From assembly GCF_030818075.1 (NCBI RefSeq), contig NZ_JAUSZZ010000001.1:1240001-1304000 (forward strand): 64,000 nucleotides of DNA, given 5' to 3'. A model generated the notes under the pieces. It made no database searches, had not been told where the DNA came from, and saw only the letters and a program-made list of their open reading frames with translations. Shown in pieces: positions 1 to 7,934 of the stretch. This stretch comes from Microbacterium proteolyticum (GTDB taxonomy: Bacteria > Actinomycetota > Actinomycetes > Actinomycetales > Microbacteriaceae). How positions within the stretch are numbered: position 1 is the stretch's first letter; every line of letters begins with the position of its first letter. A program made the translations under genes and the position numbers.

Positions 1-1
1 C

Positions 2-487
2 GGCATCCGTCGCCCCTCGCGCTGGCGCTCCACCGAGTTGCTCACGCGCATCGGCACCGTGTTCCAGGAACCGGAGCACCAGTTCCTCGCCTCGACCCTG
101 CGCGACGAACTCGCCGTCGGCCCCCGGGCGCTGCGGATGCCGGCGGTCCAGGTCGACGCGATCGTCGAGGAACTGCTCGAGCGGTTGGACCTGGCATCCC
201 TCGCCCTCGCCAACCCCTTCACGCTTTCGGGCGGACAGAAACGCCGGCTGTCGGTGGCGACGGTGCTCGCGGCGTCGCCCGAGGTGATCGTGCTCGACGA
301 ACCGACCTTCGGGCAGGACCGCCGCGGGTGGACCGAACTCGTCGCGCTGCTGCAGCGCGAGATCCAGCGCGGACGCACGGTGATCGCCGTCACCCATGAC
401 GCCGACGTGGTGCGGCACCTCGGGCAGCACCGGGTCGCCCTGGGCGCCGCCGCCGTGCCGCGCACCGCGGGTGGAGGCGCGGCGTGA
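2..487 (+). CDS. ECF transporter ATP-binding subunit (EcfA-like), 5' truncated by window edge
   Basis: ATPase half of an energy-coupling-factor vitamin or metal importer, acting at the inner face of the membrane. The reading frame is open from base 2, so the true start and the Walker A loop lie upstream of the window. Visible in order are a Q-loop (VFQEPEHQF, about residue 20), the ABC signature LSGGQKRRL (about 76), Walker B VIVLDEPTF (about 94) and an H-loop VTHDAD (about 130). Its GTGA stop/start overlap with the next gene, an EcfT-like protein, is what points to the ECF class rather than a generic ABC ATPase. No substrate-binding S component is in view, so the substrate cannot be named. 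Confidence 0.88.
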   Translation, partial: GIRRPSRWRSTELLTRIGTVFQEPEHQFLASTLRDELAVGPRALRMPAVQVDAIVEELLERLDLASLALANPFTLSGGQKRRLSVATVLAASPEVIVLDEPTFGQDRRGWTELVALLQREIQRGRTVIAVTHDADVVRHLGQHRVALGAAAVPRTAGGGAA

Positions 488-1263
488 CCGCCCTCGTCAG
501 CGCCCGCCCTGCCTGGCTCGACGGCGTGAACCCGGTCGCCAGGGTCGCCGTGGTCATCGTGCTCGCGGTGCCGCTCGTGGTGTCGATCGACGCCGTGAGC
601 GCGGCCACGGCGATCGTGCTCGAGTTGCTGTGCGTGCCACTCACCGGCGTCGCCTACGCCACCGTGATGAAGCGCCTGCTGCCCGTCGTACTGTTCGCCC
701 CCGTCGCCGGGCTCAGCATGCTGCTCTATGCGCGCCCGGGCGGCACCGTGTACGGCACCTTCCTGTTCGCCACGGTCAGCGACAACTCGATCGCCCTCGC
801 GGTCGCTGTCCTGCTGCGCGTGGTCGCCCTGGCGCTGCCGATGATCCTGCTGTTCGCGCGCACCGACCCCACGGAACTCGCCGACGCGCTCGCGCAGGTG
901 GCGAAGCTGCCGAGCCGCTTCGTGCTCGGCGTCCTGGCCGGCGCCCGCACGGTCGGGCTGTTCGTCGACGACTGGCGCACGATGGCCCTCGCCCGCCGCG
1001 CCCGCGGCCTCGGCGACCGCGGAGCGCTGCGCCGGTTCTTCTCGATGGCGTTCGTGCTGCTCGTCTTCGCCGTGCGCCGCGGCACCAAGCTCGCCACCGC
1101 GATGGAGGCCCGCGGCTTCGGGTCGGGGATCGAGCGCACGTGGGCGCGTCCGTCGAGGTTGTCGTCTCGGGATGCCGTCGCCGTCGGTGGTGCGGTCCTG
1201 CTGATGGCGGTCGCGCTCGGCGCGGCGGTGATGACGGGGGCGTTCCGCGTCGTCGGGTCGTGA
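484..1263 (+). CDS. ecfT: ECF transporter transmembrane subunit EcfT
   Basis: Membrane scaffold of an ECF importer that couples the ATPases to the substrate-binding S component. 259 residues, GTG start overlapping the stop of the upstream ATPase gene by four bases. Hydrophobic segments fill the first 130 residues and the last 30. The C-terminal cytoplasmic part has the two Ala-Arg-Gly coupling motifs expected of EcfT: LARRARG in the segment after WRTMA, and AMEARGFGSG about 40 residues later. Length is normal for the family. It ends the operon; the next gene is on the other strand. Confidence 0.87.
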   Translation: MTALVSARPAWLDGVNPVARVAVVIVLAVPLVVSIDAVSAATAIVLELLCVPLTGVAYATVMKRLLPVVLFAPVAGLSMLLYARPGGTVYGTFLFATVSDNSIALAVAVLLRVVALALPMILLFARTDPTELADALAQVAKLPSRFVLGVLAGARTVGLFVDDWRTMALARRARGLGDRGALRRFFSMAFVLLVFAVRRGTKLATAMEARGFGSGIERTWARPSRLSSRDAVAVGGAVLLMAVALGAAVMTGAFRVVGS

Positions 1264-1385
1264 CGTGGGTCCTGGCGCCGCCTCAGGGCCGACGCGCAGC
1301 GATCCCCGGGTCCGCGTGTCGCCGCCGAGCCCGCCCCGGCGTGGCGTCACCTTCGCGTTCTCGGCGAACCGCGCCGACGCGGCGC

Positions 1386-1880
1386 TCACATCACGTACTC
1401 GAAGCACAGTGAACGCGGCATCGTCTCGGCGTAGGGCTCGTAGACGGGGATCGGCGTGAACCCGCTCGCGGCGTAGAGCTCCAGCGACTCCGGCTGCATC
1501 CGACCGCTCTGCAGGATCACGCGGCGGGCGCCTTCGCGACGGGCGAGGTCCAGGACCTCGGCGGTGAGCTTGCGACCGACCCCGCGCCGCCGAGCCGCCG
1601 CGACCACGACGAGGCGCTTGAGCTCCCACTCATGGCCGAGGCGGCGGAGGATGACATGCCCGAGGGGTGCGCCGTCGGCATCCATCGCCAGAAGCGTTGC
1701 GACCACCTGCTCGGGATGCACGGCCAGCGCGGCCGCGCGCTTCGCGGCGATCTCGGGGGTGTCGTCGGCGTCGGCGTCGCGATAGCGCTCGTCGAGGTCG
1801 GCGTCCAGGATGCGGCGCAGGGAGACGGCGCGCGGATCGTCGACGTCGACCCGCGCGATGTGGAAGGGTCGATCGTTCAC
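1386..1880 (-). CDS. GNAT family N-acetyltransferase
   Basis: Predicted acetyl-CoA-dependent N-acetyltransferase of 164 residues, substrate unknown. The acetyl-CoA pyrophosphate loop is visible as RRRGVGRKL (about residue 96), preceded by the strand ELKRLVVV and followed by helix and strand EARRVILQSG and a closing YAASGFTPIPVYEPY, the usual GNAT order of motif A then motif B. GTG start at 1880. Monocistronic, convergent with ecfT and divergent from the membrane-protein gene at 1980. The closing YxxxGF and PYAET segments resemble uncharacterised GNAT proteins of actinobacteria. Confidence 0.8.
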   Translation of the reverse strand: MNDRPFHIARVDVDDPRAVSLRRILDADLDERYRDADADDTPEIAAKRAAALAVHPEQVVATLLAMDADGAPLGHVILRRLGHEWELKRLVVVAAARRRGVGRKLTAEVLDLARREGARRVILQSGRMQPESLELYAASGFTPIPVYEPYAETMPRSLCFEYVM

Positions 1881-1979
1881 CCGACGAGCCTAGGATGGAC
1901 CCTCCCCGTCTCCGACCCCGCTCGGTGCGGCGAAGCTCTTCGCCGGGCGCCGGGACGGGCAGAAGGAGAGTGGGTTGTC

Positions 1980-2939
1980 ATGGGTCTCTCGTTCGGTCTT
2001 CTGGGAGTGTGCGTCGCGGTGGCTGCCGCGGTGCTCTTCGTCGCGGTGCCGCGCATCGGCACCCCGGGCCCGCTGACGCTCTTCCTCCGCTTCGCCGCCG
2101 CGTCCGGTGTGGCCGCCGTCGGCTCCAGCGCCATGTACTTCATCCACGGAGCCGGTGGCGGCATCCTGACGCTCGCTTTCGGAGATGTCTCGATGGTGTC
2201 GGCGCCGGCTCTGATGGTCGTGGCAGTGTGCGTGCTCGCCGGTCGAGGCGTGCGCCGTGCGGCGGTCGGCGCGCTGTCGCTGGCGATCATCGTGGGCGCG
2301 GTGGCTCTCACGGTGCCGCTTCCCGGCTCGCTCGCCGTGAAGGCGCTGTGTCTCACCTTCGCCTGCGGGGCGTGCCTGTGCGTGGTCGCCCGTTTGCGCC
2401 CCCAGCCGTCCGGGCCGCTGTGGTTCATCGCGACGGTCAACGGCGTGTACGCGGTGTTCAGCCTCACGCGGGTGGTGGTGCTGGCCGTCGCGGGCTGGGA
2501 TTCGCCGCTGTACGCTGCGGCTTTCTCCTTCGGGCCGACGACGGTGCTCGGCGCGCTCGCCGTGCTGCTGATCGGGGCGGCGGTCGTGCGCGTGCGGTTC
2601 GGTCCGCGCGTTGCGGCGCCGCCGGCCGCGAGGGCGGGCGGGACGGTGGTCGTGGTGGGCGACTGGGATCTGGCATCCGCCGCTTTCGGGTCGGACCGGA
2701 TGCGTGAGCTCGTGAGAGAGTTGCGCGCCGCGGCGCGCGACCTCGATGAGACGGCGGTCGACGTGCCCCGCGGGGTCGATGTGGTCGTGCCCGACGCGCT
2801 CTCCGCGCTCGACGCCCGCCTCCGGGCGGGGTACGGCTGGACCTCCGGCGACACCATCCTCCTGGTCGACGACGGATCGCAATCGGCTCCCCCGCGTGTG
2901 GGCCGCTTTCGTCGAGGGGCGCGGGCGTCGGAGGACTGA
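1980..2939 (+). CDS. Polytopic membrane protein, unknown function
   Basis: 319 residues. I do not recognise a family. ATG at 1980 is chosen because AGAAGGAGA lies about ten bases upstream; the frame is open further 5' but that stretch is antisense to the acetyltransferase. Residues 1 to about 225 form six or seven hydrophobic helices, including AAAVLFVAVP, ALMVVAVCVLA and VLGALAVLLIGAAVV. The last 95 residues are charged and soluble, with VVVVGDWDLASAAFG and an acidic segment ending in a basic tail RFRRGARASED. It stands alone, so context gives no function. Confidence is for it being a real gene. Confidence 0.7.
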   Translation: MGLSFGLLGVCVAVAAAVLFVAVPRIGTPGPLTLFLRFAAASGVAAVGSSAMYFIHGAGGGILTLAFGDVSMVSAPALMVVAVCVLAGRGVRRAAVGALSLAIIVGAVALTVPLPGSLAVKALCLTFACGACLCVVARLRPQPSGPLWFIATVNGVYAVFSLTRVVVLAVAGWDSPLYAAAFSFGPTTVLGALAVLLIGAAVVRVRFGPRVAAPPAARAGGTVVVVGDWDLASAAFGSDRMRELVRELRAAARDLDETAVDVPRGVDVVVPDALSALDARLRAGYGWTSGDTILLVDDGSQSAPPRVGRFRRGARASED

Positions 2940-3019
2940 CGGTCGCCCCGTCCGACTTCTGCGTGCGAACCTGAGTCTCGACTAGGGTGGGACTCGGTTT
3001 CAGCTTCGAAGGAGAACGC

Positions 3020-3781
3020 ATGGACATCTCAGGAGCGTCCGCTCTCGTCACGGGCGGCGCCTCGGGTCTCGGTCTCGCGTCGGCCCGTCGGCTCGCCGCG
3101 GCCGGTGCGCACGTGACCGTCGTCGACCTCCCCTCCTCGGACGGCGGGGCGGTCGCCGAGGATCTCGGCGGCGCCTTCGTCGCCGCGGATGTGACGGATG
3201 CCGACCAGATCGCGGATGCCGCGGCGCGCGCCGCCGCGGTGGCTCCGCTGCGCGTCGTCGTGAACTGCGCGGGCATCGCGCCGCCGGCGAAGGTGCTCGA
3301 CCGCGAGGGCGTCCCCACCTCTCTCGCGGCCTTCGAGCGCGTCATCCGTGTCAATCTCATCGGCACGTACAACGTCATCGCCCAGGCGTCGGCGGTGATG
3401 GCGCAGACGGATCCGACCGACGGCGGTGACCGCGGCGTCATCGTCAACACCGCGAGCGTCGCGGCCTTCGACGGGCAGATCGGCCAGCCAGCGTACGCCG
3501 CGAGCAAGGGCGGCGTGCACGCGATGACGCTCCCCATCGCCCGCGAACTCGCGCGCCACGGCATCCGGGTGGTCACGATCGCCCCGGGCATCATGGAGAC
3601 GCCGATACTCGCGGGCCTTCCGCAGGCGGCGCAGGACTCGCTCGGCCAGCAGGTGCCCTACCCCTCGCGCCTCGGCGCCCCCGACGAATACGCGCGGCTC
3701 GTGCTCGCCATCGTCGACAACGGCTACCTCAACGGCGAGACCATCCGCCTCGACGGCGCGATCCGGATGGCGCCGAGATGA
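3020..3781 (+). CDS. SDR family 3-hydroxyacyl-CoA dehydrogenase-like oxidoreductase
   Basis: Short-chain dehydrogenase, 253 residues, NAD(H) type. The dinucleotide loop is TGGASGLG (11-18), followed by acidic D41 after the second strand (VTVVDLP), which favours NAD. NCAGIAP and the catalytic Y159xxxK163 in AYAASKGG are present. Overall it resembles the type-10 17-beta-hydroxysteroid/2-methyl-3-hydroxybutyryl-CoA dehydrogenases, for example in KVLDREG and the PGIMETP stretch. ATG at 3020 follows GAAGGAG with six bases between. It overlaps the crotonase gene by ATGA, so the two are co-translated and probably act on the same acyl-CoA. Substrate is inferred from context only. Confidence 0.85.
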   Translation: MDISGASALVTGGASGLGLASARRLAAAGAHVTVVDLPSSDGGAVAEDLGGAFVAADVTDADQIADAAARAAAVAPLRVVVNCAGIAPPAKVLDREGVPTSLAAFERVIRVNLIGTYNVIAQASAVMAQTDPTDGGDRGVIVNTASVAAFDGQIGQPAYAASKGGVHAMTLPIARELARHGIRVVTIAPGIMETPILAGLPQAAQDSLGQQVPYPSRLGAPDEYARLVLAIVDNGYLNGETIRLDGAIRMAPR

Positions 3782-4554
3782 GCCACGGCATCCTGCTCCA
3801 GGTCTCCGACGGCCTCGCGCGCGTCACCTTCGACCGCCCCGCCTCACTCAACGCGATGGATTTCCCCATGGCCGCGCGCTGGCGCGAGGTCGCCCACCAG
3901 GTCACCTCCGACACGTCGGTGGGAGCGGTGATCCTGGATGCCAACGGCCCCGCATTCTGCGCGGGTGGCGACGTCGTGGCGATGGCGACGACCGGCTCCT
4001 CGGGGGCCGACGTCACCGCGACGGCCGAGGCGATCCACGACGGCGTCCGCACCTTCGTCGAGGCGCCGCTGCCGATGGTCGCCGCCGTGCAGGGCGCGGT
4101 CGCGGGCGGGGGCCTCGGGCTCATGCTGACCGCCGACTACGTCGTCGCCGGCGAGAACGCGCGCTTCGTCAGCCGGTACGCCAACATCGGACTCACCCCC
4201 GACCTCGGCGTCTCCACCCTCCTTCCCGCGGCGATCGGGCAGCGTCGGGCGCTGCAGCTCCTGCTGCAGGATCGGATGCTGGATGCCGCGGAGGCCCGGG
4301 ACTGGGGCCTCGTCGCCGAGGTCGTGGCATCCGGTGCTCTGGCTGCGCGCGTGGAGGAGATCGCACGCTTCTGGCTCGACGGCGCGACCGCCGCGTTCGG
4401 GCAGGCGACGCGCCTGGTGCGCGTGGGCGCCGGACGCACGTTCGCCGAGAATCTCGCCGACGAGGCCGCCACCATCGGCGCCGCCTTCGACACCCCGGAG
4501 GCGAAGGCGCGGGTCGCCGCGTTCGCCGCCGCCTCCGCGAAAGGACGCTCATGA
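3778..4554 (+). CDS. Crotonase-family enoyl-CoA isomerase-like protein
   Basis: 258-residue crotonase fold protein. The first oxyanion-hole segment is FCAGGDVV and the second [12 protein letters not shown]. The two glutamates used by true hydratases (in GGGCEL and GQPE of classical enzymes) are replaced here by GGGLGL and RYANIG. Instead it carries GLTPDLG, matching the Asp-containing loop of PaaG-type delta3-delta2 enoyl-CoA isomerases. I therefore infer an isomerase rather than a hydratase. It overlaps both neighbouring SDR genes by ATGA, forming a three-gene operon for an acyl-CoA or cyclic-acid degradation step. Confidence 0.8.
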   Translation: MSHGILLQVSDGLARVTFDRPASLNAMDFPMAARWREVAHQVTSDTSVGAVILDANGPAFCAGGDVVAMATTGSSGADVTATAEAIHDGVRTFVEAPLPMVAAVQGAVAGGGLGLMLTADYVVAGENARFVSRYANIGLTPDLGVSTLLPAAIGQRRALQLLLQDRMLDAAEARDWGLVAEVVASGALAARVEEIARFWLDGATAAFGQATRLVRVGAGRTFAENLADEAATIGAAFDTPEAKARVAAFAAASAKGRS

Positions 4555-5414
4555 CCTCCGCCGACTCGGCCGCCGCCGGCGCGAGCCCGCTTTCGGGAAA
4601 GACCATCCTCCTGTCGGGCGGGAGCCGCGGCATCGGCCTCGCGATCGCGCTGCGCGCCGCGCGCGACGGTGCCAACGTCGCGCTGCTGGCCAAGACCGAC
4701 AGCCCGCACCCGAAGCTCGAGGGCACGGTGCACACGGCCGCGGAGGCGATCCGGGCGGCGGGCGGTCAGGCGCTGCCCATCGTCGGCGACGTGCGCGACG
4801 AGGCATCCATCACCGAGGCCGTGCTGAGGACGGTCGGCGAGTTCGGCGGCATCGACATCGTGGTCAACAACGCCAGCGTCATCGACCTGTCGGGTTCGCT
4901 CGAGCTCGCGACGAAGAAGTACGACCTGATGCAGGACGTGAACGTGCGCGGCACCTTCCTGCTCTCGCGCGCGGCCGTGCCGCAGCTGCGGGAGGCCGCG
5001 AACCCCCACATCCTGTCGCTGTCACCGCCGCTGAACGTGACACCTCGCTGGCTGGGCGCGCACACCGGCTACAGCCTCGCCAAGTTCGGCATGACGATGG
5101 CGACCCTTGGCCTGGCATCGGAGTTCGCCGACGCCGGTATCGCCGCCAACACCCTGTGGCCGCGCACGACGATCGCGACCGCGGCCGTGCAGAACGTCAT
5201 CGGCGGTGACCGACTCATGCGCGTGTCGCGCACGCCCGAGATCTACGCGGATGCCGCCTACGAGGTGCTGACCGCCCCGTCGCGCGAGCGCACCGGGCAG
5301 ACGCTGATCGTCGAGGACGTGCTTCTCGCTGCCGGGGTGACCGACTTCTCGGGCTACGCCGCCGTGCCGGGGACGCCGGACGAGGCGATGTACCCGGACA
5401 TCTTCTTGGACTGA
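4551..5414 (+). CDS. SDR family oxidoreductase, HSDL2-like
   Basis: 287-residue short-chain dehydrogenase. The cofactor loop LSGGSRGIGLAIA lies at about residues 22-34, followed by the lineage-specific stretch KTDSPHPKLEGTV, which is characteristic of the hydroxysteroid dehydrogenase-like 2 group. VNNASVIDLSG and a catalytic Y174xxxK178 (GYSLAKFG) are present. The usual Ser region reads SLSPPLN. HSDL2-like enzymes are linked to fatty-acid metabolism, but substrates are poorly defined. Last gene of the operon; a long palindrome begins about 120 bases after its stop. Confidence 0.83.
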   Translation: MTSADSAAAGASPLSGKTILLSGGSRGIGLAIALRAARDGANVALLAKTDSPHPKLEGTVHTAAEAIRAAGGQALPIVGDVRDEASITEAVLRTVGEFGGIDIVVNNASVIDLSGSLELATKKYDLMQDVNVRGTFLLSRAAVPQLREAANPHILSLSPPLNVTPRWLGAHTGYSLAKFGMTMATLGLASEFADAGIAANTLWPRTTIATAAVQNVIGGDRLMRVSRTPEIYADAAYEVLTAPSRERTGQTLIVEDVLLAAGVTDFSGYAAVPGTPDEAMYPDIFLD

Positions 5415-5536
5415 CGCGTGTCGCGGCCGCGGGTGGCGGCGTCGCGCGGCCTGGCGAGACGGCGGGGTGCTGCGGCGCCGCGCCGCAGAGCGCGTGGCAG
5501 CCGGTCGTTCACTCGGGGCGTGGTGCACGGCATCCG

Positions 5537-5613
5537 CCCACGCAGAAACACGATCCGTGCGCAGAAACGCTTTGTCGGCGTGTTTCTGCGCAGGGATCGT
5601 GTTTATGCGTGGG
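5537..5613. repeat. Long imperfect palindrome, family A copy 1
   Basis: Arms of about 35 bases around a loop of about seven (TTTGTCG). The outer arm reads CCCACGCAGAAACACGATCC on the left and its near-complement ends ATGCGTGGG on the right. Each arm itself contains a near-direct repeat, CGCAGAAACACG then CGCAGAAACGC. It sits in the 307-base gap between convergent genes (stops at 5414 and 5722); nothing else is visible in that gap. A second copy lies at 13843, again between convergent genes. No U-tract follows either arm. Confidence 0.85.
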
Positions 5614-5721
5614 GCGGGAGGCTGGACGCGGGCGAACCGCGACGCCACTCGGGCGCGGAGCGGCGGTGAGGCGCCGACCGGACGCACCCGGCCGGGGGCG
5701 ATCGCCCGCGTACGCGTACGC

Positions 5722-6711
5722 CTACGCGCTCAGGTCGACCAGTGTGCCGAGTCCCCGCTCGCGGGCGGCGCGGATGAAGACGTCGGCCACCGCGACATCC
5801 TGCGCGCCGATCCCCACCGAGTCGAACAGGGTGATCTCGTCGGGCGACCGGCGGGCCCGCACGAGGCCGGCGACGACCTCGCCGATCGTGCCGACGACGT
5901 CGGTCTCGGCGATCGCGCCCTCGGCGATCGCACGCAGCAGATCGCCCGACTTCGTCCGCGCGGTCGCCCGGTCGTCGACCCAGATCGACGCGCGGGCCAT
6001 CGCCTCGCCGTCGACCTCACGCTCGTCAGCGCGCGGCCGAGCGCCGACGACGTTGAGGTGCTGTCCCGGGCGCAGCCAGGCGCCCTCGACGATGGCCTCC
6101 ACCGACGGGGTCAGCGTGCAGACGACGTCGGTCTGCTCGACCACGTCGCGCGGGGATGCCGCGACCTCGATCGTCGTCGGCCAGCCCTCTGCCCGCAGGT
6201 CGGCGGCAAGGCCCTCGGCGCGCTCGCGGGTGCGGGACCACACCACCACCCGGTCGAACGGACGCACGTCGCGAAGGGCCAGGGCGTGTTCCCGCGCGAG
6301 CGCGCCGGCGCCGATGAGGCCCAAGCGGCGACTGTCGGGGCGGGCGAGCATGCGGGTGGCCACGGCGCTCGCTGCCGCCGTGCGCACCCGGGTCGGCACC
6401 GCGCCGTGCAGGAGCGCGACGGGGGAGCCGTCGACGCGATCCACGACGAGGATCATCGATCGCTGCGTCGGCAAGTGCCGACCCGCGTTGTCGGGGACAT
6501 CCGCGAGCAGTTTCACGCCCGCGAGGTCGGAGGCCTCCGACACCGCCGACATGAGGATGAACCGTGCGGAGTCGGCCGATGTGGCCATGGAGGTCGGACC
6601 CGGCTGGTCGGCCCGGCCCTCGGCGATCTCGGCGAACCCGCGCGAGACGGCCTCGGTGATGGCATCCCGATCGACGAGACCCTCGAGCTGGGGAGTGCTG
6701 AGCAGCAGCAT
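5722..6711 (-). CDS. Ornithine cyclodeaminase/mu-crystallin family protein
   Basis: 329-residue NAD-dependent enzyme of the OCD/mu-crystallin family, whose members deaminate ornithine, reduce cyclic ketimines or oxidise alanine and opine-like substrates. Visible: the N-terminal AVPTRVRTAAASAVATRML block that binds substrate and nicotinamide, and the Rossmann loop GLIGAGALAREHA near residue 131. VVWSRT supplies the ribose-contacting strand, and VGARPRADEREVD corresponds to the GxDxxxKxEL segment of the family but with changed residues, so ornithine itself is doubtful. Its ATG overlaps the stop of the amidohydrolase gene by one base (TGATG). Last gene of the importer operon. Confidence 0.82.
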   Translation of the reverse strand: MLLLSTPQLEGLVDRDAITEAVSRGFAEIAEGRADQPGPTSMATSADSARFILMSAVSEASDLAGVKLLADVPDNAGRHLPTQRSMILVVDRVDGSPVALLHGAVPTRVRTAAASAVATRMLARPDSRRLGLIGAGALAREHALALRDVRPFDRVVVWSRTRERAEGLAADLRAEGWPTTIEVAASPRDVVEQTDVVCTLTPSVEAIVEGAWLRPGQHLNVVGARPRADEREVDGEAMARASIWVDDRATARTKSGDLLRAIAEGAIAETDVVGTIGEVVAGLVRARRSPDEITLFDSVGIGAQDVAVADVFIRAARERGLGTLVDLSA

Positions 6712-7934
6712 CAGGCGCGGCTCCCCTCGGTCAGCTCGAGCGCGTCGGCCACGACGGACCCGCGGAACAGCACGGTGCGATCGTTCAGGCGATCCATGAC
6801 GGCCGCCGTGACGGTGTCGCCCGCCACCACGACGAGGTCGGCGGGGTCGCCGACGGCGAGGCCCGGCCGTTCCGCGCCGTGCGCGGGCATCGCTGCGCGG
6901 CCCATCACGGCACGGCCGCCCACCGTGGCGATCGCGACGCAGTGCTCGATGTCCTCGTCACGGCGGAAGCCGTTGGTGAAAGCGAGCTGCCAGGTGCGAT
7001 CGAGCATGTCGGTGTTGCCGTAGGGCGACCAGTAGTCGCGCTGCCCGTCCTGACCGAGCCCGAGCGCGATGTCGTACTCGTCGAGCAGGCGTGTGGGCAG
7101 CGGTGCCTGCGGCGCCACGGTGGCCATCGAGATGCCCAGGTCGCGGAACTCCTCGAGCAGCGCCCGAAGCTCCTTCTCGGGGAGGCGGGCCAGCCCGTAG
7201 CCGTGCGAGATGGTCACGCGACCGCGCATGTCGAGGGCGCGGGTGCGCTCGATGATCAGTTCGGTCGAGAACTTCGCCAGCTGGTCGGGCTCGTGCAGAT
7301 GGATGTCGATCGGGGCGCCGTGGCGCTCCGCGATCGCGAACACGGCGTCGAGGTGACGCACCGGATCACGGTCGAGCGCGCAGGGATCGATGCCGCCGAC
7401 CACGTCGGCGCCGCGGGCCATCGCCGCCTCGAGCACGTCGATCGACCCCGCTTCGCGCAGCAGACCCGCCTGCGGGAACGCGATGATCTCGACCTCGCAG
7501 CGGTCGAGGTTCGCCTCGCGCGCCGCGAGCACGGCATCCAACCGCTCCATTCCGGCGTCGACGTCGACCTGTGCGTAGGTGCGCACCTGGGTCGTGCCGC
7601 GTGCGATCGCGCTCTCGAGCGTCGTCGCCACCCGGTGCTCGATGCTCCGCTCGGCGTGGCGCCAGTTGTCGCGGTCGTTGAGCATCATGCCCCAGACGCC
7701 CGGCACGCCGGTGTGGGGTCGGAACGGCAGGCCGATGCGCGTCGAGTCGAGGTGCACGTGCACGTCGGCGAACGAGGGGAGCAGGATGCGGCCGCGGCCT
7801 TCCACCCTGCCGGCTCCCGGGTCGAGGGGTTTCGTGCCGGCGGGGTGGATGCCGCTGATCCGGCCGTCCGTCAGGGTGACGTCGGAGGCGGGGCCGCCCC
7901 AGGGGCGGACGTCCGCGACGACGGTGGAGGTCAT
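6711..7934 (-). CDS. Cytosine deaminase-like metal-dependent amidohydrolase
   Basis: 407-residue amidohydrolase-superfamily enzyme of the CodA type, expected to hydrolyse C-N bonds of a ring or amide using one metal ion. Metal ligands are visible in order: HVHLD (first strand HxH, about residue 60), IDIHLHEPD (about 210), SHGYGL (about 245) and the catalytic aspartate in GLGQDGQRDYW (about 293). Coupled by ATGA overlap to the substrate-binding protein gene upstream, so it probably acts inside the cell on what the importer brings in. Together with the OCD-family enzyme this suggests catabolism of a nitrogenous compound. The exact substrate is not predictable from sequence. Confidence 0.83.
   Translation of the reverse strand: MTSTVVADVRPWGGPASDVTLTDGRISGIHPAGTKPLDPGAGRVEGRGRILLPSFADVHVHLDSTRIGLPFRPHTGVPGVWGMMLNDRDNWRHAERSIEHRVATTLESAIARGTTQVRTYAQVDVDAGMERLDAVLAAREANLDRCEVEIIAFPQAGLLREAGSIDVLEAAMARGADVVGGIDPCALDRDPVRHLDAVFAIAERHGAPIDIHLHEPDQLAKFSTELIIERTRALDMRGRVTISHGYGLARLPEKELRALLEEFRDLGISMATVAPQAPLPTRLLDEYDIALGLGQDGQRDYWSPYGNTDMLDRTWQLAFTNGFRRDEDIEHCVAIATVGGRAVMGRAAMPAHGAERPGLAVGDPADLVVVAGDTVTAAVMDRLNDRTVLFRGSVVADALELTEGSRA

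Noticed and set aside
5537..5613. Intrinsic terminator or tRNA-like structure
   Set aside because: Arms are far longer than a terminator stem and lack a T-run; no cloverleaf or anticodon arm can be drawn.
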